DNA from: an uncultured Mesonia sp.
Lineage (GTDB): Bacteria > Bacteroidota > Bacteroidia > Flavobacteriales > Flavobacteriaceae
NCBI GenBank assembly: GCA_958296185.1
Contig: CATQIB010000002.1
Coordinates: 1 to 60,650 of the forward strand
DNA: 60,650 nt
Direction: 5' to 3'
Positions 8,377 through 18,012 of this stretch are shown here, in pieces. The position numbers were made by a program, and so were the translations under genes. Numbering within the stretch: position 1 is the first letter of the stretch; each line of letters opens with the position of its first letter. Below the pieces are notes generated by a model. That model made no database searches. It was not told the origin of the DNA and saw only the letters and a program-made list of their open reading frames with translations.

Positions 8377-8888
8377 AATTGATTCATTTGTTTGGTAAAT
8401 TCATACAATGCAATACTCAAGGCTTGAGACACATTCATGCTGGAGTTTAAGCCAAACATAGGAATATGCACACAGTAATCACAAATCCCGATCCACTCTT
8501 CGGCTAGACCATAACGCTCTGCACCGAGAAGAATAACTAACTTTTCATTTTTACTGAATTTAAAATTTTGCAATGGCTGGCTATTTTTAGTGATTTCTAG
8601 TCCTATTATCTTAAAACCTTTGTCCCGGTATTTTTGTATAAGTTCAGGGTTCAACTCCGTAACCTGGTGTTCTAAATGCTGATGGGTAGCACGTGCGGTG
8701 CGCTTAAAACGGTTACTCTTCATTAAATCTTCGCTTTGTGAAAGCAAAATTTTTTCTATGTTAAAAGCTTCGGCTGCTCTAAAAATACTTCCTAAGTTCG
8801 CCGGACTCGTGAGTTGGTGAGCCACCAAAACAATCGGGAATTTTTTGGGTTGAAAACCGGTTTCTTCGTGTGTTAATTGCTGCGGCAT
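8373..8888 (-). CDS. TrmH/SpoU-family RNA methyltransferase
   Basis: A 171-residue single-domain SPOUT enzyme that methylates ribose 2'-OH in rRNA or tRNA. Motif 1 is SPANLGSIFRAAEAF near residues 28-42 with the conserved Asn and Arg, motif 2 is VILLGAERYGLAEEW near 120-134, and motif 3 is IPMFGLNSSMNVSQALSIALYE near 146-167. It lacks the N-terminal substrate-binding domain of RlmB, so it is more like a small TrmH or TrmL. It lies two bases after the DUF4159 gene and overlaps the AI-2E gene. Confidence 0.9.
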   Translation of the reverse strand: MPQQLTHEETGFQPKKFPIVLVAHQLTSPANLGSIFRAAEAFNIEKILLSQSEDLMKSNRFKRTARATHQHLEHQVTELNPELIQKYRDKGFKIIGLEITKNSQPLQNFKFSKNEKLVILLGAERYGLAEEWIGICDYCVHIPMFGLNSSMNVSQALSIALYEFTKQMNQL

Positions 8889-8890
8889 AA

Positions 8891-9535
8891 TTAATTTTTA
8901 AAAGCATAATGAATAATGTTGGCACCCATCTTTAGTGCTTTTTCGCGAACCTCTTCTGGATCGCCGTGCACAGCAGGACTTTCCCAACCATCCCCTAGAT
9001 CTGATTCATATGTAAAAAGCAAAATTAATCTGTTTTGATCAAAAAGACCCAAGGCCTGAGAGCGTTTACCATCATGTTCGTGTATTTTAGGCAGCCCTTT
9101 AGGAAAATTAAAGGGTTCCTGAAAGATTTTATGGTCAGCTGGCAATTCTTGGAGTTCTTTTTCGGGAAATAGTCGTTTTAACTGAGGTATTAGGTATTTA
9201 TACATGCCGTAATTATCATCTATATGTAAAAAACCACCACCTAGCAGATAACCTCTTAAATTTTCGATTCCTTGCTCACTAAAATATACATTGCCATGCC
9301 CCGTCATATGTAAAAAAGCATAAGAAAAAAGAGCAGGATCTGTGGGTTTTACTTGTCCAATTTCAGTATCTATTTTGGTTCGTATATTTTGATTGCAAAA
9401 TTGAACTAGATTAGGTAAAGCCGTTGGATTACCGTACCAGTCTCCGCCACCTTCATATTCTAAAACCGCTACTTTCTGAGCGAGCGAAACGCTACAGAAA
9501 ATTAAAGCCAAACCCAATACTATTTTTTTTCTCAT
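8891..9535 (-). CDS. Exported DUF4159 protein
   Basis: A 214-residue protein with an N-terminal signal peptide (RKKIVLGLALIFCSVSLAQ) that cleaves near residue 20. The body matches the DUF4159 pattern, a flavodoxin- or glutamine-amidotransferase-like alpha/beta fold: LHMTGHGNVYFSEQGIENLR, GGGFLHIDDNYGM, then a tail with YESDLGDGWESPAVHGDPEEVR. The biochemical role is unknown. It sits between rsmE (eight bases away) and the SpoU methyltransferase, an arrangement I associate with flavobacterial genomes. In a housekeeping operon an exported protein is slightly unexpected. Confidence 0.85.
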   Translation of the reverse strand: MRKKIVLGLALIFCSVSLAQKVAVLEYEGGGDWYGNPTALPNLVQFCNQNIRTKIDTEIGQVKPTDPALFSYAFLHMTGHGNVYFSEQGIENLRGYLLGGGFLHIDDNYGMYKYLIPQLKRLFPEKELQELPADHKIFQEPFNFPKGLPKIHEHDGKRSQALGLFDQNRLILLFTYESDLGDGWESPAVHGDPEEVREKALKMGANIIHYAFKN

Positions 9536-9543
9536 AACTTTAT

Positions 9544-10248
9544 TTATTCGTGTAAAAGCGCAAGGGTGTGTACACCTACTATACCCGCAGTTTCTGTGCG
9601 CAACCTGCTGTTTCCTAAACTCACCGGCTTAAAACCTTGGTTTATTGCCTGTTGCACCTCTGCAGTTGAAAAATCACCTTCAGGACCTATTAGCAGTAAA
9701 TAATCTTCTTGTAATTTTATCGATTGACTCAACAAGATTTTTTCTTCGTCATAACAATGCGCTATAAATTGATGGGTGGCCTTAGCCGATTGAATGAATT
9801 TACTAAATGGAACAAGTTCGCTTACTTCTGGAAGTTTATAATGTAAAGATTGCTTCAAAGCACTTACTAAAACTCTTTGGTAACGTTCTAATTTAATTTT
9901 TTTGCGCTCGCTATGATCACACAAAATAAAACTAATTCTATCTATTCCTATTTCGGTAGCTTTTTCTAAAAACCACTCGATGCGGTCATTCATTTTAGTA
10001 GGAGCTATGGCTAGGTGCAAATTGTATTTTCTGGGCGGTGCTTGGGTAACGCTTAAAACTTTGGCTTTTGTTTTTTTACTGGCAATTTCAATCAACTCTG
10101 CTTTAAACATATAGCCTTTTCCGTTGGTCACATGAACTAGATCCCCTTGGTTTTTACGCAAAACCCGCACCAAATGCTTGTGTTCTTCTTCGGTAAAATA
10201 GAAATGACTGTCTTGGGGTTGTATGTGATCTAGATAGAATAGTTGCAT
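9544..10248 (-). CDS. rsmE: 16S rRNA (uracil-1498-N3)-methyltransferase
   Basis: Methylates N3 of U1498 in the decoding region of 16S rRNA using SAM. I place the start at the ATG at 10248 (MQLFYLDHIQPQDSHF), giving 234 residues; a longer reading from 10275 would overlap tsaD and add nine residues unlike the family. The N-terminal PUA-like domain covers residues 1-70. The trefoil-knot catalytic domain has KATEIG near 117, LLIGPEGDF near 186 and LGNSRLRTETAG near 211. It begins one base after the tsaD stop, so the two are surely co-transcribed. Confidence 0.94.
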   Translation of the reverse strand: MQLFYLDHIQPQDSHFYFTEEEHKHLVRVLRKNQGDLVHVTNGKGYMFKAELIEIASKKTKAKVLSVTQAPPRKYNLHLAIAPTKMNDRIEWFLEKATEIGIDRISFILCDHSERKKIKLERYQRVLVSALKQSLHYKLPEVSELVPFSKFIQSAKATHQFIAHCYDEEKILLSQSIKLQEDYLLLIGPEGDFSTAEVQQAINQGFKPVSLGNSRLRTETAGIVGVHTLALLHE

Positions 10249-10249
10249 G

Positions 10250-11272
10250 TTAAATGTGGTAGCGTGCTTTAGCACTGGTTTTTACATCGGTAAATTGCCC
10301 GTTTAAGAATTTATAGTAACCTACAATACCTATCATTGCCGCATTATCTGTGGTGTATTCAAATTTAGGTATGTGACAAATCCACCTTTTATTTTGCTCC
10401 TGCTTTTGAAGCATAGCACGAATAGCCGAGTTAGCCGAGACACCTCCTCCTATAGCTACCTCTCTTATTTGCGTTTGTTTTACTGCTTTTTCTAGTTTTT
10501 TCTGAATTATCTTTACTACCGTAAACTGAAAAGAAGCACATAAATCATTCAAATTTTCTTTTATAAAGTCTTGATTTTCTTTTTGCTTTTTTTCTAAAAA
10601 GTACATTACCGCAGTTTTTAATCCGCTAAAGCTAAAATTTAAGTCTTTTACATTAGGTACAGGAAATTCAAAAGCATCGGGATTTCCTTTTTGGGCAAGT
10701 TTATCAACTATAGGCCCAGCAGGATAGTCTAACGCGAGCATTTTACCGCACTTGTCATAAGCTTCACCCACAGCATCATCTAAGGTTTCTCCAATTACCT
10801 TCATAGAGAAATAATCATCAACTTTCACAATCTGTGTATGCCCTCCACTTATGGTGATTCCTAAAAAGGGGAAATTTGGTTTGCGGTGACTTGCATCATC
10901 TATAAAATGAGCCAATAAATGGGCCTGCATGTGGTTAACCTCAATGAGAGGAATATTTAATGCTAAAGCTAAAGATTTTGCAAAAGAGGTCCCCACCAAT
11001 AAACTACCCATTAATCCAGGGCCGCGAGTAAAAGCTATTGCGTTTAATTGTGATTTGTCTATTTTGGCTTTCTTCAAAGCTTGATCTACAACAGGAACAA
11101 TATTTTGTTGATGCGCTCTAGAGGCTAATTCAGGAACTACTCCGCCATATTCTTCGTGTATTTTTTGGGTAGCCACTACATTGCTTAAAATACGCGAATT
11201 TTCTAATACAGCCGCTGCCGTATCATCACAAGAAGATTCAATTGCTAAAATGTAGGTGTTTTCTAATGACAT
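10250..11272 (-). CDS. tsaD: tRNA N6-adenosine threonylcarbamoyltransferase
   Basis: Transfers the threonylcarbamoyl group to A37 of ANN-decoding tRNAs; universal and normally essential. The 340-residue length is standard. The metal-binding pair is H114 and H118 in NHMQAHLLAH, and the third ligand is D309 in YTTDNAAMIG. The N-terminal ESSCDDTAAAVL motif and GGGVSANS are present. It heads the minus-strand group continuing with rsmE, and is divergent from tamB across 176 bases, a pairing I know from other Bacteroidota. Confidence 0.97.
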   Translation of the reverse strand: MSLENTYILAIESSCDDTAAAVLENSRILSNVVATQKIHEEYGGVVPELASRAHQQNIVPVVDQALKKAKIDKSQLNAIAFTRGPGLMGSLLVGTSFAKSLALALNIPLIEVNHMQAHLLAHFIDDASHRKPNFPFLGITISGGHTQIVKVDDYFSMKVIGETLDDAVGEAYDKCGKMLALDYPAGPIVDKLAQKGNPDAFEFPVPNVKDLNFSFSGLKTAVMYFLEKKQKENQDFIKENLNDLCASFQFTVVKIIQKKLEKAVKQTQIREVAIGGGVSANSAIRAMLQKQEQNKRWICHIPKFEYTTDNAAMIGIVGYYKFLNGQFTDVKTSAKARYHI

Positions 11273-11294
11273 TATTATATATTAGGCATAAAAA

Positions 11295-11327
11295 TTGGTA
11301 CAATTTAAATAAGGTATCCTATTTTTG
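11295..11327 (+). promoter_or_regulatory. Putative tamB promoter (TTG-N22-TATTTTTG)
   Basis: TTG at 11295-11297 and TATTTTTG at 11320-11327 (perfect TAnnTTTG), 22 bases apart, fit the Bacteroidota -33/-7 pattern on the plus strand. Transcription would start near 11334. Confidence 0.4.
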
Positions 11328-11448
11328 TAATGCTTTTATGATTACAAATAAGAGCCTTAAACAAAGCTAGAGAAATCTTTTAAAATATTCTAAAAACTAC
11401 CGCCTTATAAAACGAAAAATAAAAATATTAGTCAATATATTACTCGGC

Positions 11449-14400
11449 TTGCTCTTGTTTTTTTTGTTGTTGGTTATGTTTTTTTCAATAGCTAGCGTAC
11501 AAACTAAAACAGCGCAGTATTTAACCGATTTTCTCCAGGAAAAATACAATGCCAAAATTCAAGTATCAAAATTACGTCTTTCTTATGATGGTCGAGTAGT
11601 TTTAAACCAGGTGTATATAGAAGATCATCATCAAGATACGTTGGTAGTAGCCAATGAATTAAGTACCTCATTACTCAATATTCATGGGCTAGTAAGCGGT
11701 AACGATTTAGATTTTGAAAATACCCAGGCCAGCGAATTAAAAGTTTATCTCAAACGGTATAAAAATGAAGAGGAAGATAATTTTAGTGTTTTTATTAAGA
11801 AGTTTGACAGCGGTAAGACTACAAATGAAGATTTTTCTTTAACCATCGATGAGATAAACCTTACCGATAGTTATTTTTCTTACACCGATTATAATCTCCA
11901 ACAGGAACCTGTTATCGCTTTTGAAAAGCTAAATGTTCAAGCCAGTAATTTACTTATAGATAACAGCGATGTGTATGTTCAAATCGCCAGCTTGCGCGGA
12001 ACAGAATCAAACGGAATAAAAGTAGATTTTTTACAAACCGATTTTGCCTACACCCAACAGCAAATGCGTTTAGACAACTTGGTTCTTAACACCGATAAAA
12101 CTTCAATCGAGGCACCTAGAATTTATTTGAATTATGAGCAAGTTGAAGATTTATCTGATTTTGAAAATAAGGTAAATATCGATGCTCAATTTGAAAAATC
12201 TATTGTTCATACCCAAGATTTAAATAAACTATATAACGAATTTAGCAAAGGCAGTGAATTAAAATTCTCTGGAAATGTTTCGGGTGTTTTAAATAATTTA
12301 CACCTCAATAATTGGAAAATGAGCGGAATGAATCGAACCGAATTATCAGGCGATTTAACCCTAAAGAACATATTATCTGGTGATGCAAATAGTATTCGTG
12401 TTATGGGTAACTATGACTATTTAAACACCAATTATTATGATGTGGTGAACTTGTTACCAAATCTTCTAAAAGATAGAATTCCTAAGCGTCTGCAAAAATT
12501 AGGGCAGGTAAAACTTGTAGGGTATTTAGAAGCGGGTCCGCAGCAAGTGGTTACCAACGCGAGCCTAAATAGCCAGTTGGGAGACGGGAAGTTTGCCTTA
12601 AGAATAAATGAACTAGAAAATATAGACAATGCGTCCTATCAAGGTAATTTGGTGTTTACCGATTTTAATTTAGGTGCTTTGCTTAATAATAAACAATTGG
12701 GTAAAGTGAGTATTGAGGTAGACGTGGATGGTCGCGGATTTTTAGCCAGTCAATTAAATTCTAAGGTAAACGGTAAAGTTTCCTCTTTTTACTTTAATGG
12801 CTACCGTTATAAGAACATTCAGCTTTCGGGCACCTTAAAAAACCCGTATTTTAATGGTAAATTAATCAGTAACGATCCTAATTTAAAATTGAATTTTGAA
12901 GGACTTATAGACGCTTCTTCCACCACTAATATCATTGATTTTGATGCCCAAATCGCTTACGCGGATTTAAGCGCCCTTAATTTTGTAAAAGACACAACTG
13001 CTATTTTTAGCGGAAATATAAACCTTGACCTCAAAGGAAAAAATATAAACGATGCCGAAGGAATTATACTGTTTTCTGATGTTCGTTACCAAAATAATCA
13101 GAATAAGTATGCTTTTAATCAGCTTCAATTACAAGCAGCAACCAATGAAAAGGAGCGCATTATCAATATTTCTTCACCAGATGTGGTTAACGGCGAGGTG
13201 CGTGGTAACTTTTTGATTGAAGAAGTACCTAATCTTTTTAAAAACGCCATTGGTAGTATTTATACCAATTATAAACCCGTTAGGGTAACCCCCAACCAAG
13301 AGGTTTCATTTGAATTTGATATTTTTAATAAGATAGTAGAAGTAGTGGTGCCAGGTATACAAATTTCGGCTAATACCTTTATTAGAGGAAATTTAACTTC
13401 AGAAGAGTCGGCTTTCAAGCTTAGTTTTAAATCACCTCAAATAAATATAGAAAAAAATAAATTCTACCACATAGATTTACAGGTAGATAACGACAACCCA
13501 CTGTTTAATACCTACTTAAAAGTAGATAGTATTCAAACGGGTTTTTATACTGCTAGAGATTTTAATTTAATCAATGTTACATTAAAAGACACGCTATTTT
13601 TTAAAACTGCCTTCACAGGAGGAAATAAAAATGATGATGAATTTGATTTTAGTTTATACCACACTATAAATCAAGAAAACAAATCGGCTGTAGGCTTTAG
13701 AAAGTCAGATTTTCAATTTAAAAGAGCAAAATGGTTTCTAAACAAGAATAATTTAAAAGATAAAAAATTAGTTTTTGACCACGACTTTAAAGGTTTCAGT
13801 TTAGATACCTTAAGTATTACCCATTTAAATGAAGAGATACGCATAAGTGGGGAGCTTACCGATAGCACGTACAAAAATTTTGAATTGAAATTTAAAGATG
13901 TCGATTTGCAAAAAGTCACTCCCGATATCGATAGTCTTCAAATGAAGGGTATCGTAAATGGAAACTTGAATTTTCTGCAAAAAAAGGGAGTGTATTACCC
14001 TAAAAGTAAAATTAAAATCGAAAATGTCGCCTTAAACGATGTAAATTATGGGAACTTAAATTTAGATATCTCAGGAAACGAATCGCTTACAGACTACAGC
14101 ATTTTAGCCGAATTGAAAACCAAAGAGAAAATGTATTTAAAGGCTAATGGAGGCATCAACGTTAGCGAGAAAAATGCATATATTGATCTTTTGGTTGATG
14201 TAAACGACTTTGCTCTTGATGCTTTTAGTCCTATAGGCGGAGAAGTGCTTAGCAATTTTCGTGGCACTGCAACAGGAGGTGCACATATTTTTGGCGATTA
14301 TGCCAATCCAGATATCAATGGTAGCCTTACCTTATCTCAAGCAGGACTTAAAATTCCGTACCTTAATGTAGACCTTGATTTTCAGCCTCAGGCAGAAGTT

Positions 14401-15855
14401 AATCTTCGTAAACAGCAATTTATATTTAATGACATTAGGCTTACCGATACCAAATACGATACTCAAGGTGTTTTAAACGGGAGTATTAGCCACCGAAATT
14501 TCCAAGATTGGGAATTAGATTTACAACTTACAGCACCCAACAGATTATTGGTTTTAGATACCAAACAAACCGAAGAATCCTTATACTTTGGTACCGGATT
14601 CATAAGTGGTAATGCTAGTATTGCAGGTCCTGTAGAAGAATTGTTTATTGATGTAAACGCAAAAACCGAAGAGGGTACCATTTTTAAAATACCGCTTAGC
14701 GATTCTGAAAGTATTGGAGATCACTCTTTTATTTATTTTTTAACGCCAGAACAAAAAAAGGCAAAAGAAGAAGGCACTCCCGTGAATATTAAACCAGTAA
14801 AAGGGCTTGAAATGGCTTTCGAATTAGATGTCACCAAAGATGCCGAAGTAGAAGTAGTGGTTGATCAAGAGAGCGGAAGTACTTTAAGAGGAAGCGGAGC
14901 AGGTACTTTGTTGATTGAAATCAATACCAATGGAAAATTCAATATGTGGGGAGATTTCGTAGCTTACGAAGGGATTTATAATTTTAAATATGCTGGTCTT
15001 ATTCAAAAAGAATTTGAGGTAGTGCCAGGGGGTAATATTACCTGGGACGGCAGCCCTACAAGAGCAAATTTAAATGTAAAAGCACTTTACAAAACCAGTG
15101 CAAATCCTGCTATTTTACTAGAAAATCCTACTATAAACAGAAGTATACCAGTAGAGGTATATATCAATTTAAACGGTGAACTTACCTCGACCGATTTAAG
15201 TTTTGAAATTGATTATCCAAACTTAAGTAGCGTGGTGAAATCTGAATTAGAATACCGCATCAGCGACAGACAAAACACAGAGATACAAGCCTTGAGTTTA
15301 ATTTCTCAAGGTAGTTTTTTCGCTCAAGGCGGATCAGGTCAAAACGCGCCCGGTAACCTACTCATCGAAAGGGCATCAGGTTTATTTGATGATATTTTCA
15401 CCGATGAAGACGGAAAGTTTAAAGTAGGAATAGATTATGTACAAGGTGGAAGAACTCCCGATCAAGAAACAGCCGATCGGTTTGGGGTTACACTTTCTAC
15501 CCAAATTAGCGAACGGGTTTTAATTAACGGTAGAGTAGGAGTGCCTATTGGCGGGGTAACTGAATCTGTAGTGGTAGGGGATGTCGAAATTGATTTCTTG
15601 CTTAACGAAGACGGTAGTTTACGCGCTAAGTTATTTAATCGTGAAAACGACATTCAATACATTGGGGAGGAATTAGGCTACACACAAGGGGTAGGTTTAT
15701 CTTATTCGGTAGATTTCGATACATTTAAAGAGCTTATCAGAAAGATTCTAAACAAAGAATTAGAGAAAGCAGAAAACAAAAACTCAAGAAAACGAAAAAA
15801 TACACCAGTCAATGAAATTGAGTTACCCGATTATATTCAGTTTCCAGGTCGGTAA
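11449..15855 (+). CDS. tamB: TamB-like translocation and assembly module protein
   Basis: A 1,468-residue AsmA-like envelope-spanning protein. After one N-terminal membrane helix (LLFFLLLVMFFSIASV) the body is a very long run of beta strands, as in TamB and other bridge-like lipid-transfer proteins. The conserved C-terminal TamB domain (DUF490) covers about residues 1000-1450, with motifs such as YNFKYAGLIQKEFEVVPGG. It probably inserts outer-membrane proteins or carries phospholipids across the periplasm. The start is uncertain. TTG at 11449 is the first standard start in this frame, but the 26 codons before it (from 11371) encode a basic stretch, YRLIKRKIKI, that looks like the natural flank of the helix. 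An in-frame ATG at 11338 is blocked by a TAG at 11368. Confidence 0.92.
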   Translation: MLLFFLLLVMFFSIASVQTKTAQYLTDFLQEKYNAKIQVSKLRLSYDGRVVLNQVYIEDHHQDTLVVANELSTSLLNIHGLVSGNDLDFENTQASELKVYLKRYKNEEEDNFSVFIKKFDSGKTTNEDFSLTIDEINLTDSYFSYTDYNLQQEPVIAFEKLNVQASNLLIDNSDVYVQIASLRGTESNGIKVDFLQTDFAYTQQQMRLDNLVLNTDKTSIEAPRIYLNYEQVEDLSDFENKVNIDAQFEKSIVHTQDLNKLYNEFSKGSELKFSGNVSGVLNNLHLNNWKMSGMNRTELSGDLTLKNILSGDANSIRVMGNYDYLNTNYYDVVNLLPNLLKDRIPKRLQKLGQVKLVGYLEAGPQQVVTNASLNSQLGDGKFALRINELENIDNASYQGNLVFTDFNLGALLNNKQLGKVSIEVDVDGRGFLASQLNSKVNGKVSSFYFNGYRYKNIQLSGTLKNPYFNGKLISNDPNLKLNFEGLIDASSTTNIIDFDAQIAYADLSALNFVKDTTAIFSGNINLDLKGKNINDAEGIILFSDVRYQNNQNKYAFNQLQLQAATNEKERIINISSPDVVNGEVRGNFLIEEVPNLFKNAIGSIYTNYKPVRVTPNQEVSFEFDIFNKIVEVVVPGIQISANTFIRGNLTSEESAFKLSFKSPQINIEKNKFYHIDLQVDNDNPLFNTYLKVDSIQTGFYTARDFNLINVTLKDTLFFKTAFTGGNKNDDEFDFSLYHTINQENKSAVGFRKSDFQFKRAKWFLNKNNLKDKKLVFDHDFKGFSLDTLSITHLNEEIRISGELTDSTYKNFELKFKDVDLQKVTPDIDSLQMKGIVNGNLNFLQKKGVYYPKSKIKIENVALNDVNYGNLNLDISGNESLTDYSILAELKTKEKMYLKANGGINVSEKNAYIDLLVDVNDFALDAFSPIGGEVLSNFRGTATGGAHIFGDYANPDINGSLTLSQAGLKIPYLNVDLDFQPQAEVNLRKQQFIFNDIRLTDTKYDTQGVLNGSISHRNFQDWELDLQLTAPNRLLVLDTKQTEESLYFGTGFISGNASIAGPVEELFIDVNAKTEEGTIFKIPLSDSESIGDHSFIYFLTPEQKKAKEEGTPVNIKPVKGLEMAFELDVTKDAEVEVVVDQESGSTLRGSGAGTLLIEINTNGKFNMWGDFVAYEGIYNFKYAGLIQKEFEVVPGGNITWDGSPTRANLNVKALYKTSANPAILLENPTINRSIPVEVYINLNGELTSTDLSFEIDYPNLSSVVKSELEYRISDRQNTEIQALSLISQGSFFAQGGSGQNAPGNLLIERASGLFDDIFTDEDGKFKVGIDYVQGGRTPDQETADRFGVTLSTQISERVLINGRVGVPIGGVTESVVVGDVEIDFLLNEDGSLRAKLFNRENDIQYIGEELGYTQGVGLSYSVDFDTFKELIRKILNKELEKAENKNSRKRKNTPVNEIELPDYIQFPGR

Positions 15856-15866
15856 TATTTACTTGT

Positions 15867-15897
15867 AAGCTGCATATTTGATTTAAGTCAGCTTTTT
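15867..15897. terminator. Weak terminator between tamB and symporter
   Basis: AAGCTG (15867-15872) pairs with CAGCTT (15889-15894) and is followed by a T run. The loop is long (16 bases) and the hairpin overlaps the last codons of the convergent symporter gene, so the call is tentative. Confidence 0.3.
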
Positions 15898-17610
15898 CCA
15901 TAATTTTAAAATTAATAATCCGCAAACTAAAGCGATTAAAAAACAGAAAATACTATATATTGGTTTTTGATAAATCAAGTAACCTGTACCAAACAAAATG
16001 GCATATACGCCAACAACGCCACTAAAAAAAGCCAGTATTTTTTGCTTTAGGAAGTCAAATTTTTTACCCGTTTCAAATACTTTCTCTTCAAATTTTTGTA
16101 GGGTTCGAGTGTCGGTTGGTTGGGTAAACAAACTTACCAATACCCAACAAGCAGTCGTAATAACCACTCCCACCACCAATTGATAATGACTGGCTAGTTC
16201 AAACCACGGCGTTTCTAATTTTGCGTTGATAAAAAACAATACCGCAATCAAGAACGATACGAGCATGGCAGTAATTTCAGAATACGGGTTTATCCTGTAC
16301 CAAAACCAACGTAAGATAAATAACAGCCCGGTGCCGGCTCCTATTTGTAAGAGTAAATCAAAGGCTTCTTTAGCTTCTTCTAAAAATAAACTCAATAAGG
16401 CGGCAAAAAGCATCATAATCACCGTTGATAATCTTCCCAAACGCACTTTTTGCTTTTCAGTAGCTTTAGGATTTACAAAACGAGCATAAAAATCGTTAAC
16501 CACATAACTGCTACCCCAATTTAAGTGGGTAGAAATAGTACTCATAAATGCTGCGATTAAAGAAGTAACTACAATGCCTAAAAGTCCAGAAGGTAAAAAA
16601 CTCAACATTGCAGGATAAGCCAAATCATCTTTAATAAAATGGTTGTCTAAACTAGGAAAAGCCTCTTGCAAACTAGCCGTACTGGGGTAAATTACAATAG
16701 AAGCTAAGCCAATGATAATCCAAGGCCAGGGTCTTAATGCATAATGAGCTATGGTAAAAAATAAGGTAGCTCCTACTGCGTGTTTTTTATTTTTGGCGGC
16801 AAGCATACGTTGAGCAATATAACCACCACCACCTGGTTCTGCTCCGGGATACCAAACGCTCCACCATTGCACGGCTAAAGGTACAAGTAAAAGCGGTACA
16901 TAAACTTCTGGATTGGTGAAATCTGGAAAAAAAGGCATCTTTGGTTGTACCACTTGGTTGTTAATCAAGGCATCTAGACCGCCAATTTCAGGTAAATTAA
17001 TAATATAAATGCTAGCCCAAATGCTGCCAACCATCGCAATAAAAAACTGAATAAAATCGGTGATTAATACTCCCTTTAATCCGCCAAGGAGCGAGTAAAC
17101 AACTGTGATTAGAGAAGATACCAATAGGGTTTGTAAAGCAGAAAAACCAAACATCACGTGGCCTATTTTAATGGCGGCTAAACAAACGCCAGCCATGATA
17201 ACGATATTAAAAAATACGCCCAAATATAGAGCACGAAAACCACGTAGAAAAGCGGCACTTTTTCCGCTATAGCGTAGTTCGTAAAATTCTAAATCGGTTG
17301 TGATATCACTTTTACGCCACAATTTAGCGTAAAAAAAAACGGTTAGCATTCCGGTAAGTAAAAAACTCCACCATACCCAATTACCAAAGACTCCGTCATT
17401 TCTTACAATACCTGCAACTAATCCCGGGGTGTCTGCTGCAAAAGTGGTCGCCACCATAGAAACTCCCAAAAGCCACCAGGGCATATTTTTACCAGATAAG
17501 AAATAACTATCAACGTTTTTTTGACCTTTGAAATAAACTAGAACACCAACACCAAGGCTTATTACAAAAAATCCAATAATCAATAACCAATCTAAGCCAG
17601 ATAGTTGCAT
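15883..17610 (-). CDS. Sodium:solute symporter family protein
   Basis: A 575-residue inner-membrane symporter of the SSS family, with about 13 hydrophobic segments. The N-terminus (DWLLIIGFFVISLGVG, then SYFLSGKNMPWWLLGVSMVATTFAADTP) holds the unwound first helix typical of Na+-binding LeuT-fold proteins. STISTHLNWGSSYVVNDFY near residue 360 is the conserved Na2-site region. The solute is not known; bacterial members take up sugars, amino acids, sialic acid or organic acids. It is the last gene after lptD and ridA. The eight-base gap to ridA supports co-transcription. Confidence 0.93.
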   Translation of the reverse strand: MQLSGLDWLLIIGFFVISLGVGVLVYFKGQKNVDSYFLSGKNMPWWLLGVSMVATTFAADTPGLVAGIVRNDGVFGNWVWWSFLLTGMLTVFFYAKLWRKSDITTDLEFYELRYSGKSAAFLRGFRALYLGVFFNIVIMAGVCLAAIKIGHVMFGFSALQTLLVSSLITVVYSLLGGLKGVLITDFIQFFIAMVGSIWASIYIINLPEIGGLDALINNQVVQPKMPFFPDFTNPEVYVPLLLVPLAVQWWSVWYPGAEPGGGGYIAQRMLAAKNKKHAVGATLFFTIAHYALRPWPWIIIGLASIVIYPSTASLQEAFPSLDNHFIKDDLAYPAMLSFLPSGLLGIVVTSLIAAFMSTISTHLNWGSSYVVNDFYARFVNPKATEKQKVRLGRLSTVIMMLFAALLSLFLEEAKEAFDLLLQIGAGTGLLFILRWFWYRINPYSEITAMLVSFLIAVLFFINAKLETPWFELASHYQLVVGVVITTACWVLVSLFTQPTDTRTLQKFEEKVFETGKKFDFLKQKILAFFSGVVGVYAILFGTGYLIYQKPIYSIFCFLIALVCGLLILKLWKKLT

Positions 17611-17618
17611 AGTATTTT

Positions 17619-17999
17619 TTATTTAATGGCTATGCCGCTAATTTCTACGTTTACAAATTTGGGTAAATTAGCCACTTCAACAGTTTCACGGGCTGGGGCT
17701 GTAGCTTCATCAAAATAAGTTGCATATACCTCATTTATACTATTAAAGTTATGCATATCACTAATAAAAATAGAAGTTTTCACCAAGTTTTGAAGTGACA
17801 TACCAGCAGCCTTTAGAACGGCCTGTAGGTTTTTCATTACACGATGCGTTTCCTTGCGTAGATCTTGGGTTTCTAGTTCTCCCGTTTCCGGATTTATAGC
17901 AATTTGACCACTTATATAAAGCATGTCTTTAACCAAAATAGCTTGATTATAAGGTCCTATAGGTTGTGGGGCATCTGGGGTATTAATTATTTCTCGCAT
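17619..17999 (-). CDS. RidA family enamine/imine deaminase
   Basis: A 126-residue protein of the RidA (YjgF/YER057c/UK114) family, which forms trimers and hydrolyses reactive enamine or imine intermediates made by PLP enzymes. It contains the N-terminal PIGPYNQAILVKDMLYISGQ, the central ISDMHNFNSINEVYATYF and the C-terminal substrate arginine in PARETVEVANLP. The length is normal. It lies 13 bases after lptD and eight bases before the symporter gene. Confidence 0.95.
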   Translation of the reverse strand: MREIINTPDAPQPIGPYNQAILVKDMLYISGQIAINPETGELETQDLRKETHRVMKNLQAVLKAAGMSLQNLVKTSIFISDMHNFNSINEVYATYFDEATAPARETVEVANLPKFVNVEISGIAIK

Positions 18000-18012
18000 A
18001 ATGATTCTTATT

